From: Phallusia fumigata | Lineage: Eukaryota; Chordata; Ascidiacea; Phlebobranchia; Ascidiidae | Reading direction: 5' to 3' | Length of the DNA stretch: 30,424 nt | NCBI GenBank assembly: GCA_008931825.1 | Contig: QXVZ01023901.1 | Span: 1-30,424 of the forward strand | Part shown: one piece after another, positions 21,201 to 30,424 of the stretch | How the letters are laid out: every line of letters starts with the position of its first letter | Position numbering within the stretch: the first letter of the stretch is position 1 | Translations under genes and position numbers: made by a program | Notes under the pieces: generated by a model | Databases searched by the model: none | Seen by the model: the letters and a program-made list of their open reading frames with translations, nothing else | Told to the model about the DNA's origin: nothing

Positions 21201-24200
21201 AAAACTGGAAGGGTGGCTTACCATATATAGACATACTATATACACTATTACCGGACATTAAAAGATGATAATTTATTCCCCACATTATACATTACGTCTT
21301 ATAGTTACCTGCGCTATTTATGACATGATTGTTTCTGCTGGCAGAAGCGCATGGGTGCAAAGTTCTACATTGTGCGTTTCTGGATACGTGTCCAGGCTAT
21401 AGGAATAAACAAAGCAATCAGTGCACTACAATAGCATGTTCTGCAAACTGTGTAAAATTCATCCAATTCAGACATTGTTAAATAATTTGACCCATTTTAG
21501 GGGCTAGCAGGGTAACTGATGGGGTTATAGGGTCAAACAAAGAAATCGATGCACCACAATGACATCTTCTACAAACTGTGTCAATTTCATCCAATTTAGA
21601 CATTGTTCAATAATTTGCCCCATTTTAGGGGGTTAGCAGGGTAACTGATGGGGTTATGGTTTCAAAAAAAATCGATGCATCACAATGGCATGTTCTACAA
21701 ACTGTGTAAATTTTACTCAATTCGAATGNGCATGTTCTACAAACTGTGTAAATTTTACTCAATTCGAATGTTGTTAAATAATTAAACCCATTTTAGGGGG
21801 CTAGCGGGGTAACTGCCGGGGTTAGAGTTCAAAATATGAAATAGATGTACCACAAAGGCATGTTCTAGAAACTGTAAATTTTAACAAATTTGGACAACGT
21901 TTAATAATTTGACCCATTTTAGGGGGCTAGCGGGGTAATATCTGGGTCTGTGGGGTTAACCGAAACTAATGACATACCGCCTTGACCATATATTCCAGCT
22001 GTGAAAGTTTCATCCAATTCCACCAAATATTTCACCCCGAAAGTGCATAGACATTAGACAATGTGTGGGAAATATTTCACCATTTCGGGTTTCAAAACTG
22101 TTCAACATAGGGATTTCCCTTTCGCTACATTTTGACCTCATAACGGCCAAAATTAATGCCTCATGTTACTGGTTTTCGCAAAATCAGACAACTATTGTCT
22201 GGCATAGGGCAAGCCCTTGTTACTACCAAATTGTGTGTATAGTCTACACTAAACTAACGTTTGTGGTGCGCATGCATGTAAAAAACGTTTCACCTTTTGG
22301 GGCTAGCGGGGTAACCACTGGGGCTATGGGGTTAAACTAAATTCATGACACACCGCCTTGACCATATCTACCAGCTGTGAAAGTTTCATCCCAATCCATC
22401 AAACATGCCAAAAGTGCATGGACAAGCTGCAGGGAAGAAAAAAGAAAAAGTAAGAAAAAAAACAGAGTGAAAACAATATGTGTCCCCTTTCAGGAAGGGG
22501 ACCCATAACAAATGGATTTGGACAGATAACACAATTTTGGTTAACATTGTTCCGTAAAAAATCATATACCACCAAACCCGTTTTTAACGTAAAGTTGAAA
22601 GATTAAATCGTGCAAGTCACACTCGAGATTGGCTTAGGCATCCTCGAACAAAATAATTGACATTCAAAAGACAAAAAGGGTTAAATATACTTTCGTCTAT
22701 TTACTTGATTTCGATGGTTGTGCTACGAAAAAATATAATAAACAAATCAGTACCTGATGATTCTCAATGGCCCGAAAACAATCTTCAGTGTTAAAGCGTT
22801 TTTGTAAAACCACTTTGGCCCCTTGTTGTAAAACCAGCAAACTCAAAAACACACCAGATATATGGAACAATGGAAGGACAAGATAAGTGACATCAAGAGG
22901 CGAGAAGCGGACAGCAACCCTTTAAAAATACCTTTTCTTCATTTCCATTTTAAGTGAACAGACATATGAAACAAAAACAAACATGTGACACTTTTAACAA
23001 AACAGTTTCTGATTCAAACATCTGTACTGCAAAGTTTGCATAACTTATAAAACAGGTTTTTCAACAATCGCTCATTGGATAACGACCTGACTAATAATGG
23101 TGGTGCAGAACGCCTAAATTAGCTTAAAAATTTATCTCCCTTTTTTAACTGATACAACTTAATGACACAAGTTTCTGGTACAAGTGCCACGGGACTGCTT
23201 GAATTTCATTCAGAAACTGATTGAAAATACCTTCAAGCTCAAACCAGAATAAAAAACACACTATGGTTCGTACCGGCTAATGTAAAATATTGAGTTGAAA
23301 GTTGAATTGGTGTGCATGACTCCTTTCGGCAATCCACTGGTTCCACTTGAATACAGAAGCAGAATGACGTCATCAGGATCAAACTCGACATCAGATGGAA
23401 AATCTGCGTCAAGATATTATATGTATTTAGAACAGTGGGTAGCTTTCAACACACCACTAAACTACAGGGCATGAAAGGGAAAACACACATTCACTAAGTT
23501 GTTTTAACTTGGTCAATAACTTTTGTTACAAGTTTGTTACATGGTTGACACGCAATGCAAAGCGAGATTTTTTGGATCAGGTCTTTTGCTAGATACAAAA
23601 AAGGTTTGGGTTACAGGGTAGTAGATGTTTCATTTCAACTGTATGTGCGTCAATTTTTTTCTGGTTTAGTAATTTAAATGGATGACGCGGCACAACGGTC
23701 CATTGCACAATCTGCCAATATCATCCAATTTAGACTAAATTTAATAATTGGACCATTTACCAGTAAAACCAAGGGCGTAGGCTCAAATAAAACAAATGAT
23801 AAACCACAATAATTTAATCCACAGTCTATCAAAATTTCTCTTTATTTTTTATCAATTTAACCACTTGACCGGGCTAGCAGGACAACCACCATGAATAGTC
23901 AAACATATAACCCACAATGGCCCCATCGACACTACTTTCAATTTTTATTTTATTTTGACATTGTTTAATAATTTGACTACTTGACAACCGCTATTGCGGT
24001 CGTCAAACAATCTGTGGTCCCATGATACTTCACATCGTAAACATTTCAACCAAACTGCTGATTACCTAAAGAAATTTGATAGAAAATCAAGTCCTAAAGA
24101 GACTTTCCTTAAATCTGGAAAATAAGGGGTGTTGATTATTTTGCTCCCATGTATGGTTTTTATTCATTTTTTTTCAAGCGGTTCGCACCCACGACATATA

Positions 24201-26145
24201 AAAATTAATAAAACTTTGACGTAAAAAAATTAATATGCAAAGATATTCAAACTAAAAACTTGCATTTGTCGTGCTCGGTCATCTTGAAAAATGTTTGTTC
24301 CTTTTAGGGGGGTGGTGGATTAACAGTTGGATTTAGTGAGGTAAAAAATGTTATGGCAATGAACCAATTCATCATCTGTTAGAGTTTAAGCCCATACACA
24401 ACTATTGAATGACAAAATTGTGTGGATTTATAGTTTACTTTTTTGGGAGCGAGCAGATTACCCATTTGGGCTACGGGGGTCTGTTAAAACGGATGACACA
24501 CAACCCTGAATATATCTAACGTGTGTCAAAATTTTATCCAAATCCGCCAAGCTTTTAATGTCGAAAGCGCTTGGACAAGCTGCAGGAGACAAAATAAAAT
24601 GCTGAACAAAACGTTAGAACAATATGTCTCTCCTTAAGGAAAACCCATAAAAAACTTTATTACCTACCTTCGAGTGAAACTTCGGTAATCAGTTGGTAAA
24701 ATGTTTTACAATCTTTGCACTCGTCCATGGCAAAAATCATCTACAAAATATTTGAAAATAATACTAAAACGTATACATTACTGACGTTTTGTCGAAAACA
24801 GGTTTACTTGTATTGACGTCACTTGGCTTGCGACTTCTTTTATCTTTGCATGATTTTGCGCTTCGGTAAAAACAACTTTTGGTTCGGAATGAGCAAACTG
24901 ATTGGTAATTTCATCTGCGCAAGCAAAAATTGTTGTTACGATATTGACGAAACACGTAAATTAATATTTTTATGAAATAACAAGAACTATTTAAAAATAA
25001 CTTGATTTTGAAGGTACAACATCTTCAGTTTGGGGTATTGACAATTTAAACTACCTTTGGTGAATGATGGATTACATGTTGTTGCTGTTGCTCCGCACAA
25101 CTGAGCACCTAAAACAGCGGAAAGGAATTCGGCGCTGTTGCTGCAACAAATTGCAATTATGTCTCCCCGTCTGACGCCAAGTTTGTAGAGAGCAGCCGCG
25201 CATTTCATGCTTAGTTCACGGAAATGTGCAAACGAGAATGAGCGTCCCGATGCATCGTCCACCTAAGTTGTAAAGAGGCGTTGTAAAAGTCTGCAAATTA
25301 GCAAATCGTATGAAATAAAGATTGAATTGGATGTTAAATATTTATTATTGACACGGCCAAATCGCAAATTTTATTGATACGAATCGTCCAGTTGAGAACA
25401 TTTCACTCTTAATCGCGGACAGAGGTGTATTAGACGCCTTTTCTCCATGTTGTATCATACGACAACGCAAGTTTAGGAAAAATGTTTTTTTGGTTTGCTA
25501 CAACATGTTTCGAAACAAATCTGCATATACAGTGGAAAAAAGGCCAGTTTAAACTGGAAGGGTGGCTTACCATATGGGCGTTCTATATCCATATACCCGA
25601 TTTAAAAAGAGGGTATATTCCCTTCATTATTTTACATTGGGTAAAAAAGGCTTTGCTTTCTAATCCGACCGTTCACCCCAAAATGGTCCAAACACTATTG
25701 TTTTTTAATCTTTATGCCATAGACACGGCAGAGTACATAATATAATTAGCGATAACATGATGCAATCTTGGAGTCGCTTACTTTTTAAGTTGCAAAACAC
25801 TAAACACACCATGATCCACAGGTAGCCTATACTGCAGAAAAAAATACAGTGTTGCTGGTAACTGATACCTGACAGAACTACGGTATCGTGCGGCATTAAA
25901 AAATGGCATTTTGTAAGCGTGGCATTTAAAAATTGAAATTAACTCAGTAGGAATGAACTCAGGCAATACAAAGTACAAAAATGAAAACACAGCAATCACA
26001 CTGTTTTACTCACCAAAGCTATCTTGTCACCGGAACTCGCCAACTTCTCAAGCATATGTTTCGCAAAGTTCAGTTGTGGAATAACCACGTCAGGTATAGG
26101 ACTTTGCAAGACCATTTTTTTTGTACTACCACTAGCTTTAGTCAT
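18219..26145 (-). CDS. Acyl-CoA synthetase, 4-coumarate-CoA ligase / luciferase-like (12 exons, 526 aa)
   Basis: Exons: 26145-26014, 25262-25055, 24914-24808, 24740-24668, 23403-23274, 22919-22754, 20731-20563, 19841-19744, 19170-19099, 19032-18877, 18707-18545 and 18325-18219. Phases close exactly (1581 nt). The family activates a carboxylic acid with ATP to an acyl-adenylate and then transfers it to CoA. Visible landmarks in order: P-loop [12 protein letters not shown] (191-202), [16 protein letters not shown] (306-310), AWGMTEGVP (329-337; Trp where Tyr is usual), GWLHTGD (405-411; Asp411 binds the ATP ribose), hinge [10 protein letters not shown] (426-435) and [10 protein letters not shown] with the likely catalytic Lys517. 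The length is normal for the family. It ends in RKM, not a good peroxisomal SKL-type signal, so location is open. Intron 10 appears to have a GC donor (TTTCAG|GCATGT); the other introns are GT-AG. A polyadenylation signal lies about 100 bp past the stop (18115-18120). The substrate cannot be read from sequence. Confidence 0.92.
19341..19446. repeat. Three imperfect tandem units of about 35 bp in intron 8
   Basis: Units of the form AATTTTTAC/TGAAACAAGAATG followed by AAGGAAACATATTA or a variant occur three times in a row. They lie in the intron between exons 8 and 9 of the synthetase gene. This is an ordinary local minisatellite-like repeat. Confidence 0.6.
19904..19966. repeat. Two imperfect tandem units of about 31 bp in an intron
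   Basis: ATTGTTTCTATAGATAGCTG is followed by GCGTACAAACT, and then the near-copy ATTGTTTCCATAGAATAGCT plus GGCGCACAAAGT. It lies in intron 7 of the synthetase gene, just upstream of exon 8. Confidence 0.55.
21201..22512 (+). repeat. Best-preserved copy of the 126-bp-monomer repeat element
   Basis: The left end reads AAAACTGGAAGGGTGGCTTA. A tandem array follows, with CTAGC/TTAGC cores at 21504, 21633, 21801, 21927 and 22303. Monomers read TTCTACAAACTGTGTAAATT, then a TTAAATAATTTGACCCATTT block, then GGGGCTAGCAGGGTAAC. Core spacing is 129, 168, 126 and 376 (three times about 125). The 168 contains the N at 21729 and 41 repeated bases, and falls to 126 when those are removed. A longer unit (ACCGCCTTGACCATAT, at 21976 and 22352) also repeats at 376. 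The right end is a hairpin-forming GTCCCCTTTCAGGAAGGGGAC. It lies in intron 6 of the synthetase gene. No protein is encoded; the open frame at 22065-22340 is part of the repeat. Confidence 0.8.
21688..21770. repeat. 41-bp exact duplication around the N at 21729
   Basis: Bases 21688-21728 and 21730-21770 are identical, with the N between them. Taking out 42 bases restores the 126-bp period of the surrounding array, so the second copy is an assembly join rather than biology. Confidence 0.9.
23640..24655 (+). repeat. Diverged copy of the 126-bp-monomer repeat element in intron 4
   Basis: Weak monomers recur, for example CATCCAATTTAGACTAAATT near 23725, GGGCTAGCAGGACAACCACC near 23873 and GGGAGCGAGCAGATTACCCA near 24446. 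It ends in AACAATATGTCTCTCCTTAA and AAACCCATAA, matching the right end of the 21201-22512 copy. It lies in the intron between exons 4 and 5 of the synthetase gene. It is clearly older than the copy at 21201. Confidence 0.65.
25545..25650 (+). repeat. Left-end fragment of the same repeat element in intron 1
   Basis: AAACTGGAAGGGTGGCTTAC starts at 25551 and CATATGGGC follows. The first 24 bases or so match the left end at 21202, and the next 75 remain similar (TATTCCC...ACATTGGGT). No CTAGC monomers follow, so this is a truncated copy. The plus-strand open frame 25482-25745 is an accident of this fragment. Confidence 0.6.
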
Positions 26146-26589
26146 ATTTGAAGAAAATTCAAGTTGGTATTTTGAAGTTTAATGCAGAGTACATGTTACG
26201 TTTCAACGCGTTTATAGCTTCTTTTAATTGCAACATATACACACATGATCCAACGCAACTGAACAAAAACTAAACCAATAAACCATATTGGCATTGTTTC
26301 TGCTTTCTCGACAGAGGTTTTCATACAACGTAACAAACGACCGTAAAGTGTATTGCGTGATGACATTCTCGGTTACGTGATACACAGGATCATTTGTGGT
26401 TCCGCATGTCTAAGCTAGGGGATGATTTGACTATGGTATCCGTTGCATTCCTCATGCTTTCATGTACAACGCAAAATTGGTCGAGTCTCACAAATTAATC
26501 ACCTCGCGTCCTACCTTTGTCCAAATTTTCGTTGCACTGCACCTGCAGTTGGTTTGCTATTGCTGATAAACGCTTGTTGACTGGAAGCT

Positions 26590-26830
26590 TTTGGTTGTTG
26601 CAAGACTTTTAGTCTGGTGTATTGGCATTATAGACTACCTTCAGTGCATTGGGGTTGCTGCGGTTGCTTCGCATAACTGAGCACCTGAAACAGCGAAAAG
26701 GAATTCGGTGCTGTCGCTGCAAAAACTCCTCGTCTGTCACCAAACGATAATGACGACCCATCCATTTTAACTATTGGTGCTGTAAAAATCTGCTTATTAC
26801 CGAATAATATACGTAAGAATTGATTTTTTT
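26590..26830 (-). pseudogene. Relic of exon 2 of a third synthetase copy
   Basis: The stretch from GTATTGGCATTATAGACTAC to GTCGCTGCAAAAACTCC aligns with the synthetase exon 2 and its borders at 25036-25270. It shares the CTGAGCACCTGAAACAGCG-like and GGAATTCGGTGCTG-like words and the surrounding intron words TGTAAAAATCTGC. The 5' part of the exon is shortened and the frame is lost. It sits just upstream of the intact gene's start at 26145, consistent with an old tandem copy. Confidence 0.7.
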
Positions 26831-28888
26831 GTCAATATCCGTGCAAAATCATTGTAAAACGACCAACATCGTATTTCTTCTATGCGGTACCGTCGGTATC
26901 TATGATTTTGATGGTTGCTATCCAAAGCTGATATTCAATATTGCTTTCACTTGCGAAAAAGATTAATTTTTTTGACCTGTTACCTCCATTTATATTTTTT
27001 ATTTAGATTTAAACAAAGCGCCTTTGTAGCATGCCAATCGTTGGTCCGCACGCCGATTGCCCGCCTGCTTTACATGTGCCGTTGCAAAACGCTACATCAT
27101 TTTAAAACCTATTAACTGCGTAACAGCAACGATTTTTTTCGCGAAGTATAAAGGTCTTTCAGAAGGTAACGGCACTGTATGAATCGATTTTACACAACAT
27201 TGCTCCTGATAATAGGACACCACATACAAAGATACTCTATATTCAAGACAAGATCGACTTTGATCAGCGTGTCAAACCATGGCGATGATACGGGGGAAAA
27301 ACTCCAGTTTCTAATACATCAATCTTATACCCGCGAGAAAAGCCATTTTTCTTTTTGTACAGAAAAGGCGTTTGATCTACGAGCAGTCCCATGCGTAGTC
27401 CGAGGTTGAATAAACCTCAGATTTCCCAAGTGGTTCATGGACAGGGCTAAGAACCAAAGAAGAGAAAGCGGCTAGAAAAAAATAAAGCTTGACCTATCGC
27501 GAGCCAAAGGAAAACAGTAAAGGTAAAACACTAAAATTTAAGTTAAGTCTGTGAAGATTCGTCTGATGTCCATATCGGCTAGTATTTTTGTGTACCAACC
27601 TGAATCATGCGGCTTTATAACAGTGCAACCGGTTAAACAACCCTGCTTAAAAATATTCCCAAACCCAAAGGGCGGCTTAAGAAGGCCACCTTAATCTTTC
27701 GAAACCTATTGTAGAGAAATTTAACGGTGACGCCAATACATTTTTAGAGCATTGTAATAAGTAACAGCTACATATCGTTAATAAAACCTAAAGCTTCTAT
27801 TTCTGCAGCTCTGCGAAGATATATGAGGAGTTGCAATTTGTTTGCGAAAATCGGCTGCATTGACCAGCTGGCTCGGTGTGATTTGTGCAAATTAAGGTAC
27901 GTAAAGCTCAAACGATAGCGCGCCAGAATACTTTAAATGTCTTTAAAAGGTATTTGGAGACACATTTAAGGGGGAACAAATCAGGATCAATGGGAAAATG
28001 TCCATTTGGATGCAAGCGATCGTTGAAGTGGCGTAGCTGAAAAATTTGGAGCAAAATATAGTCAAGAGCGGACATGACACAACTAACAACGCGTGGATGG
28101 GCACTATTAGCTGTCGCGTCCATGGAAGAATGACAATAAAGTTGTACCTAAAAACTGCAAAAACTAAACTGGCCATAGACGCCTGAACGGGTCGTAAAAA
28201 AACCCCATCTCGACTTAACAAGGCCAGAACAACCAACATTGACACATAAGTATAACCTCCCAAACGATTAAACCATTTTTGATTATATGCATATTCTGCA
28301 TAGGGTCGGAGTCGTGTAGCTCCGGGAACAGAGCAGCTTCTTCCGGGCTCTGTTGCCCGACATTGTGATTAACCTACATGCGTTAGATCTATCTTCACGC
28401 TTGTCCTTCTACAATAAATCAGAACATAAAATAATGATTATCCAGAAGCATATGAGCGAATGTATTGTAGCCTTAGTGTCATAACAAAAACGAACGATTG
28501 TTACTTAGAAATCAACGACAAAATTTAGCCTTCGCGCTTGTTGGGCGAATCCAAACATGCATTTACCTGCTTCGCAAGTTTACAAATCGTCAAAATATAA
28601 AACTTCTGGGTTTTTTACTTTCATACTTATAATCGTTTTAGAAATTACACATTTTAATGAAACAATCAAAATGGGTATGTCCTTTTGGGTGCCATATAAG
28701 TGATCAAAAAACAACAAAAATTCCAAACTACAGTGCTAAATTTTAAAGTTTACCACCACAGATTTAGAGATTGGAAACATAATATTTTTTAACGTTGGTA
28801 GAGTCAAAAAATAGCAAAAAAATCTTTCGATGTAGGTGGCCTACGCATAATGCATGATCAACGACTAACCTTCTTTTAGAGAAAAAAG
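26831..28888. other. Intergenic region between the synthetase and sulfotransferase-like genes
   Basis: No gene is supported in these 2 kb. The open frames at 26915-27115, 27179-27409 and 27908-28263 show no domain and no consistent splice sites. One weak minus-strand open stretch near 28300-28390 (SPEEAALFPELHDSD) could be an exon remnant. A hairpin lies at 28324-28358. The promoter of the synthetase gene should lie at the left end, just above 26145. Confidence 0.45.
28324..28358. repeat. GC-rich hairpin
   Basis: GGGAACAGAGC (28324-28334) can pair with GCTCTGTTGCCC (28347-28358), with one bulged base and a 12-nt loop. It stands out in AT-rich DNA. There is no U-run after it, and its role is unknown. 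Confidence 0.5.
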
Positions 28889-29716
28889 TCAGAAAAACAC
28901 GACATATATAAGATAAGATACCAATAGCACCAACACACATAAGCTGAAAATGCATTCCCGCTTAATTTTTCTAAACAACTCTGTCTCGTGAACTATTTCC
29001 TCCATAATTTGGCCTCCTTTATTTCTGTGAGGAAAGGGTGTGTCAGGAACTGGTTTCCCAAGAAACTTGCAAAGAGGCTCCCAACCGTCTTTCAAGTTAA
29101 ACTGAAGAAGTTGGGCTTTTGGCGTGGCCTGAAACAGTAAATGACATTTGGCACAATGTTTCTCAGGTTGTACCTTTTATAGACGTTTTAGATAATGGTG
29201 CCGTTTGATCATAGAATTAGACTTTTAATGTAGTCTTCAAAATATATAATTTGATAAGAGTCGAGTTTGTGTATCAGTTACACAACAATATCACATAACA
29301 CAACATTATTCCAAGCCTCGTGGCCTTATAACGATCCTTCGCTTACCGCAATCACATGCGAGTTGTGTTCCCTGTAACGCATTTTAGCTGCATACTCGTT
29401 GACTGGCGACCGCCTCAAAGAACTTGATGGCATCAAGCTTAAACCGTATCGGGCTGCAAAAGAGAATGTCTCATTAAAAGTCAACCTCCAACTTGGCACT
29501 GGGAGTTGCGGACTTATATTTGTTTTAACACCATTACTTGCACTGAATTTTACTTTAAGTGTACGCACTTAAACTGTTTCCATAGGCTTGTACTTTAAGC
29601 CCAGTATAGGAGATCATCATCAACAAGCGAAGCAGGGGGCTTTCTCGCACTACTTTAAACTGTTGTAAGGCACTTTCACACCATTCGTCTTCGTTTTTGC
29701 GGGTGGTCAAAATAAC
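28889..29716 (-). CDS. Sulfotransferase-family protein (Sulfotransfer_4 type), 3' part, with C-terminal membrane segment
   Basis: Three exons are supported: 29716-29569, 29347-29453 (read 29453 to 29347) and 29128-28889. Phases agree across both introns and give the last 164 residues. The order is VILTTRKNEDEWCES (the strand and helix after the conserved 'KVILT-R' of this family), then KMRYREHNSHVIA, then LLQFNLKDGWEPLCKFLGKP and VPDTPFPHRN, the family's hallmark C-terminal block. After it comes a basic stretch, then about 20 hydrophobic residues (LCVLVLLVSYLIYVVFF) ending the protein, so it is probably anchored in a membrane by its C-terminus. The N-terminal PAPS-binding P-loop part is not in the supported exons and should lie past 30424 or in undetected exons. 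The family fold is a P-loop sulfotransferase; the substrate is not known to me. The exon 29716-29569 uses the donor TTAA|GTGCGT, chosen because it fits the phase. Confidence 0.75.
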
Positions 29717-30424
29717 CTAAACAAATTCGATTAGATTTCCATAAACAACATTCTCCGAACTGACGAACGGTTTTAAATGTAAATTTTTAAAGGTGCGATG
29801 GATTTCGAAATTAAATTAAAAAGCAATGTAAAAAATGGGAAATGTGTGCCGAAGAAAGAAAAAATTCGTTTTTTTGCAAAAGATAAAATGATAGCTATTA
29901 AAAGGGGAAAAGGAGTCAAACATATTTAGGAAAGTGACTGCGTGGTTAGTATGCGACAACAAAGTGCAGTTGTATTATAAAATAAAAAACATGGGGTCTC
30001 TTTTAGGTGCAGGCGATCGTTATCGCCTCTATTGAAACTCGCTGCGTTTCACAACATGGGTTAGACATTTCCAAATTATGATTTTTGGGTTAGACATTTC
30101 CAAATTATGAGTCGTTCTAACTTGACAGCTCGTTGTGTAACCACCTACGACCTCACTGATAAGGATAAGATTAATTGAAGAACTCCTCAAAATGTTTTAA
30201 AAACTCCTCATTTGCGCGAAAGAGTCTTAAACACAAGGTTATGTTTTTGGAAATTATTGTTAAATTAAAGCTTAAACAGTAAAGCCAAAACTACGTTAAA
30301 CGCCCGATCTTGGCCCAAAAAACGAATTAATTGCCTCTTTCCAGATTTGATCCCCCAACCACATTCCTTATCAAATGCGTCAACGGTATCACCGGTCAAA
30401 AAGATTTAGCGTGCCACATGCTAC
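29717..30424 (-). other. Intron or upstream part of the sulfotransferase-like gene
   Basis: No further exon could be proved. A minus-strand open stretch near 30300-30375 (GDQIWKEAINSFFG) might be coding, but lacks a clear acceptor and a family match. The region includes the 29-bp tandem repeat near 30057. Confidence 0.3.
30057..30111. repeat. 29-bp tandem duplication
   Basis: TGGGTTAGACATTTCCAAAT followed by TATGA starts at 30057 and again at 30086, giving a period of 29 bp. It is probably intronic to the sulfotransferase-like gene. Confidence 0.75.

Noticed and set aside
22065-22340. A 91-codon plus-strand open frame.
   Set aside because: It lies within the tandem-repeat element and is not maintained between monomers.
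27700-27770. A short plus-strand peptide (PIVEKFNGDANTFLEHCNK) that faintly recalls a retroelement gag.
   Set aside because: It is too short, with no supporting neighbouring sequence.
1-30424. CRISPR arrays, bacterial operons, rRNA or tRNA genes.
   Set aside because: No tRNA-like cloverleaf, rRNA core sequence or spaced identical repeats were seen, and the gene structure is that of an animal nuclear genome.

Overview
The window looks like nuclear DNA from a solitary ascidian of the Ciona type. The evidence is an AT-rich animal sequence with short GT-AG introns, chordate-style gene families, and pairs of near-identical segments about 5% different that look like the two haplotypes of a very polymorphic animal. 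The species is an inference, since no sequence search was possible.

Layout. Positions 1-480 hold a degenerate tandem-repeat element. 1794-7117 (minus) is an eight-exon gene for a glutamine-rich multi-zinc-finger protein; its exon phases close exactly to 775 residues. A GC-richer divergent promoter region (about 7177-8454) separates it from a four-exon plus-strand gene (8455-11003) for a 143-residue secreted protein with two EF-hands, resembling MCFD2. Converging on that gene is a decayed partial copy (11513-13885, minus) of an acyl-CoA synthetase gene. Next come a possible Ty3/gypsy scrap (about 14130-14400) and a large duplicated block with decayed gene-like pieces (14837-18127). The intact acyl-CoA synthetase (4-coumarate-CoA ligase/luciferase-like) gene occupies 18219-26145 (minus): twelve exons that close exactly to 526 residues. 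A single relic exon of a third copy lies at 26590-26830. The window ends in the 3' part of a sulfotransferase-like gene (28889-29716, minus) whose 5' end lies outside.

There are five single-N gap marks (5103, 11760, 14124, 16487, 21729). Four are flanked on both sides by copies of the same sequence. The best reading is that an assembler placed the two alleles, or overlapping contig ends, in tandem, so the apparent duplications of a zinc-finger exon and of a synthetase 3' end are probably not real. The clearest proof is at 21729: removing the 42 extra bases restores a 126-bp repeat period exactly.

The main genes do not form an obvious pathway. The zinc-finger protein is probably nuclear, the EF-hand protein secretory, the synthetase a fatty/aryl acid activating enzyme, and the sulfotransferase-like protein probably a membrane protein of the secretory route. 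The synthetase locus shows gene-family birth and death: one complete gene, one five-exon pseudogene downstream and one single-exon relic upstream. A repeat family with roughly 126-bp monomers sits at five sites, three of them in introns of these genes. I found no clear case of a wholly new biological system; the repeat family and the unassigned gene-like pieces at 15190-17600 are the least explained items.
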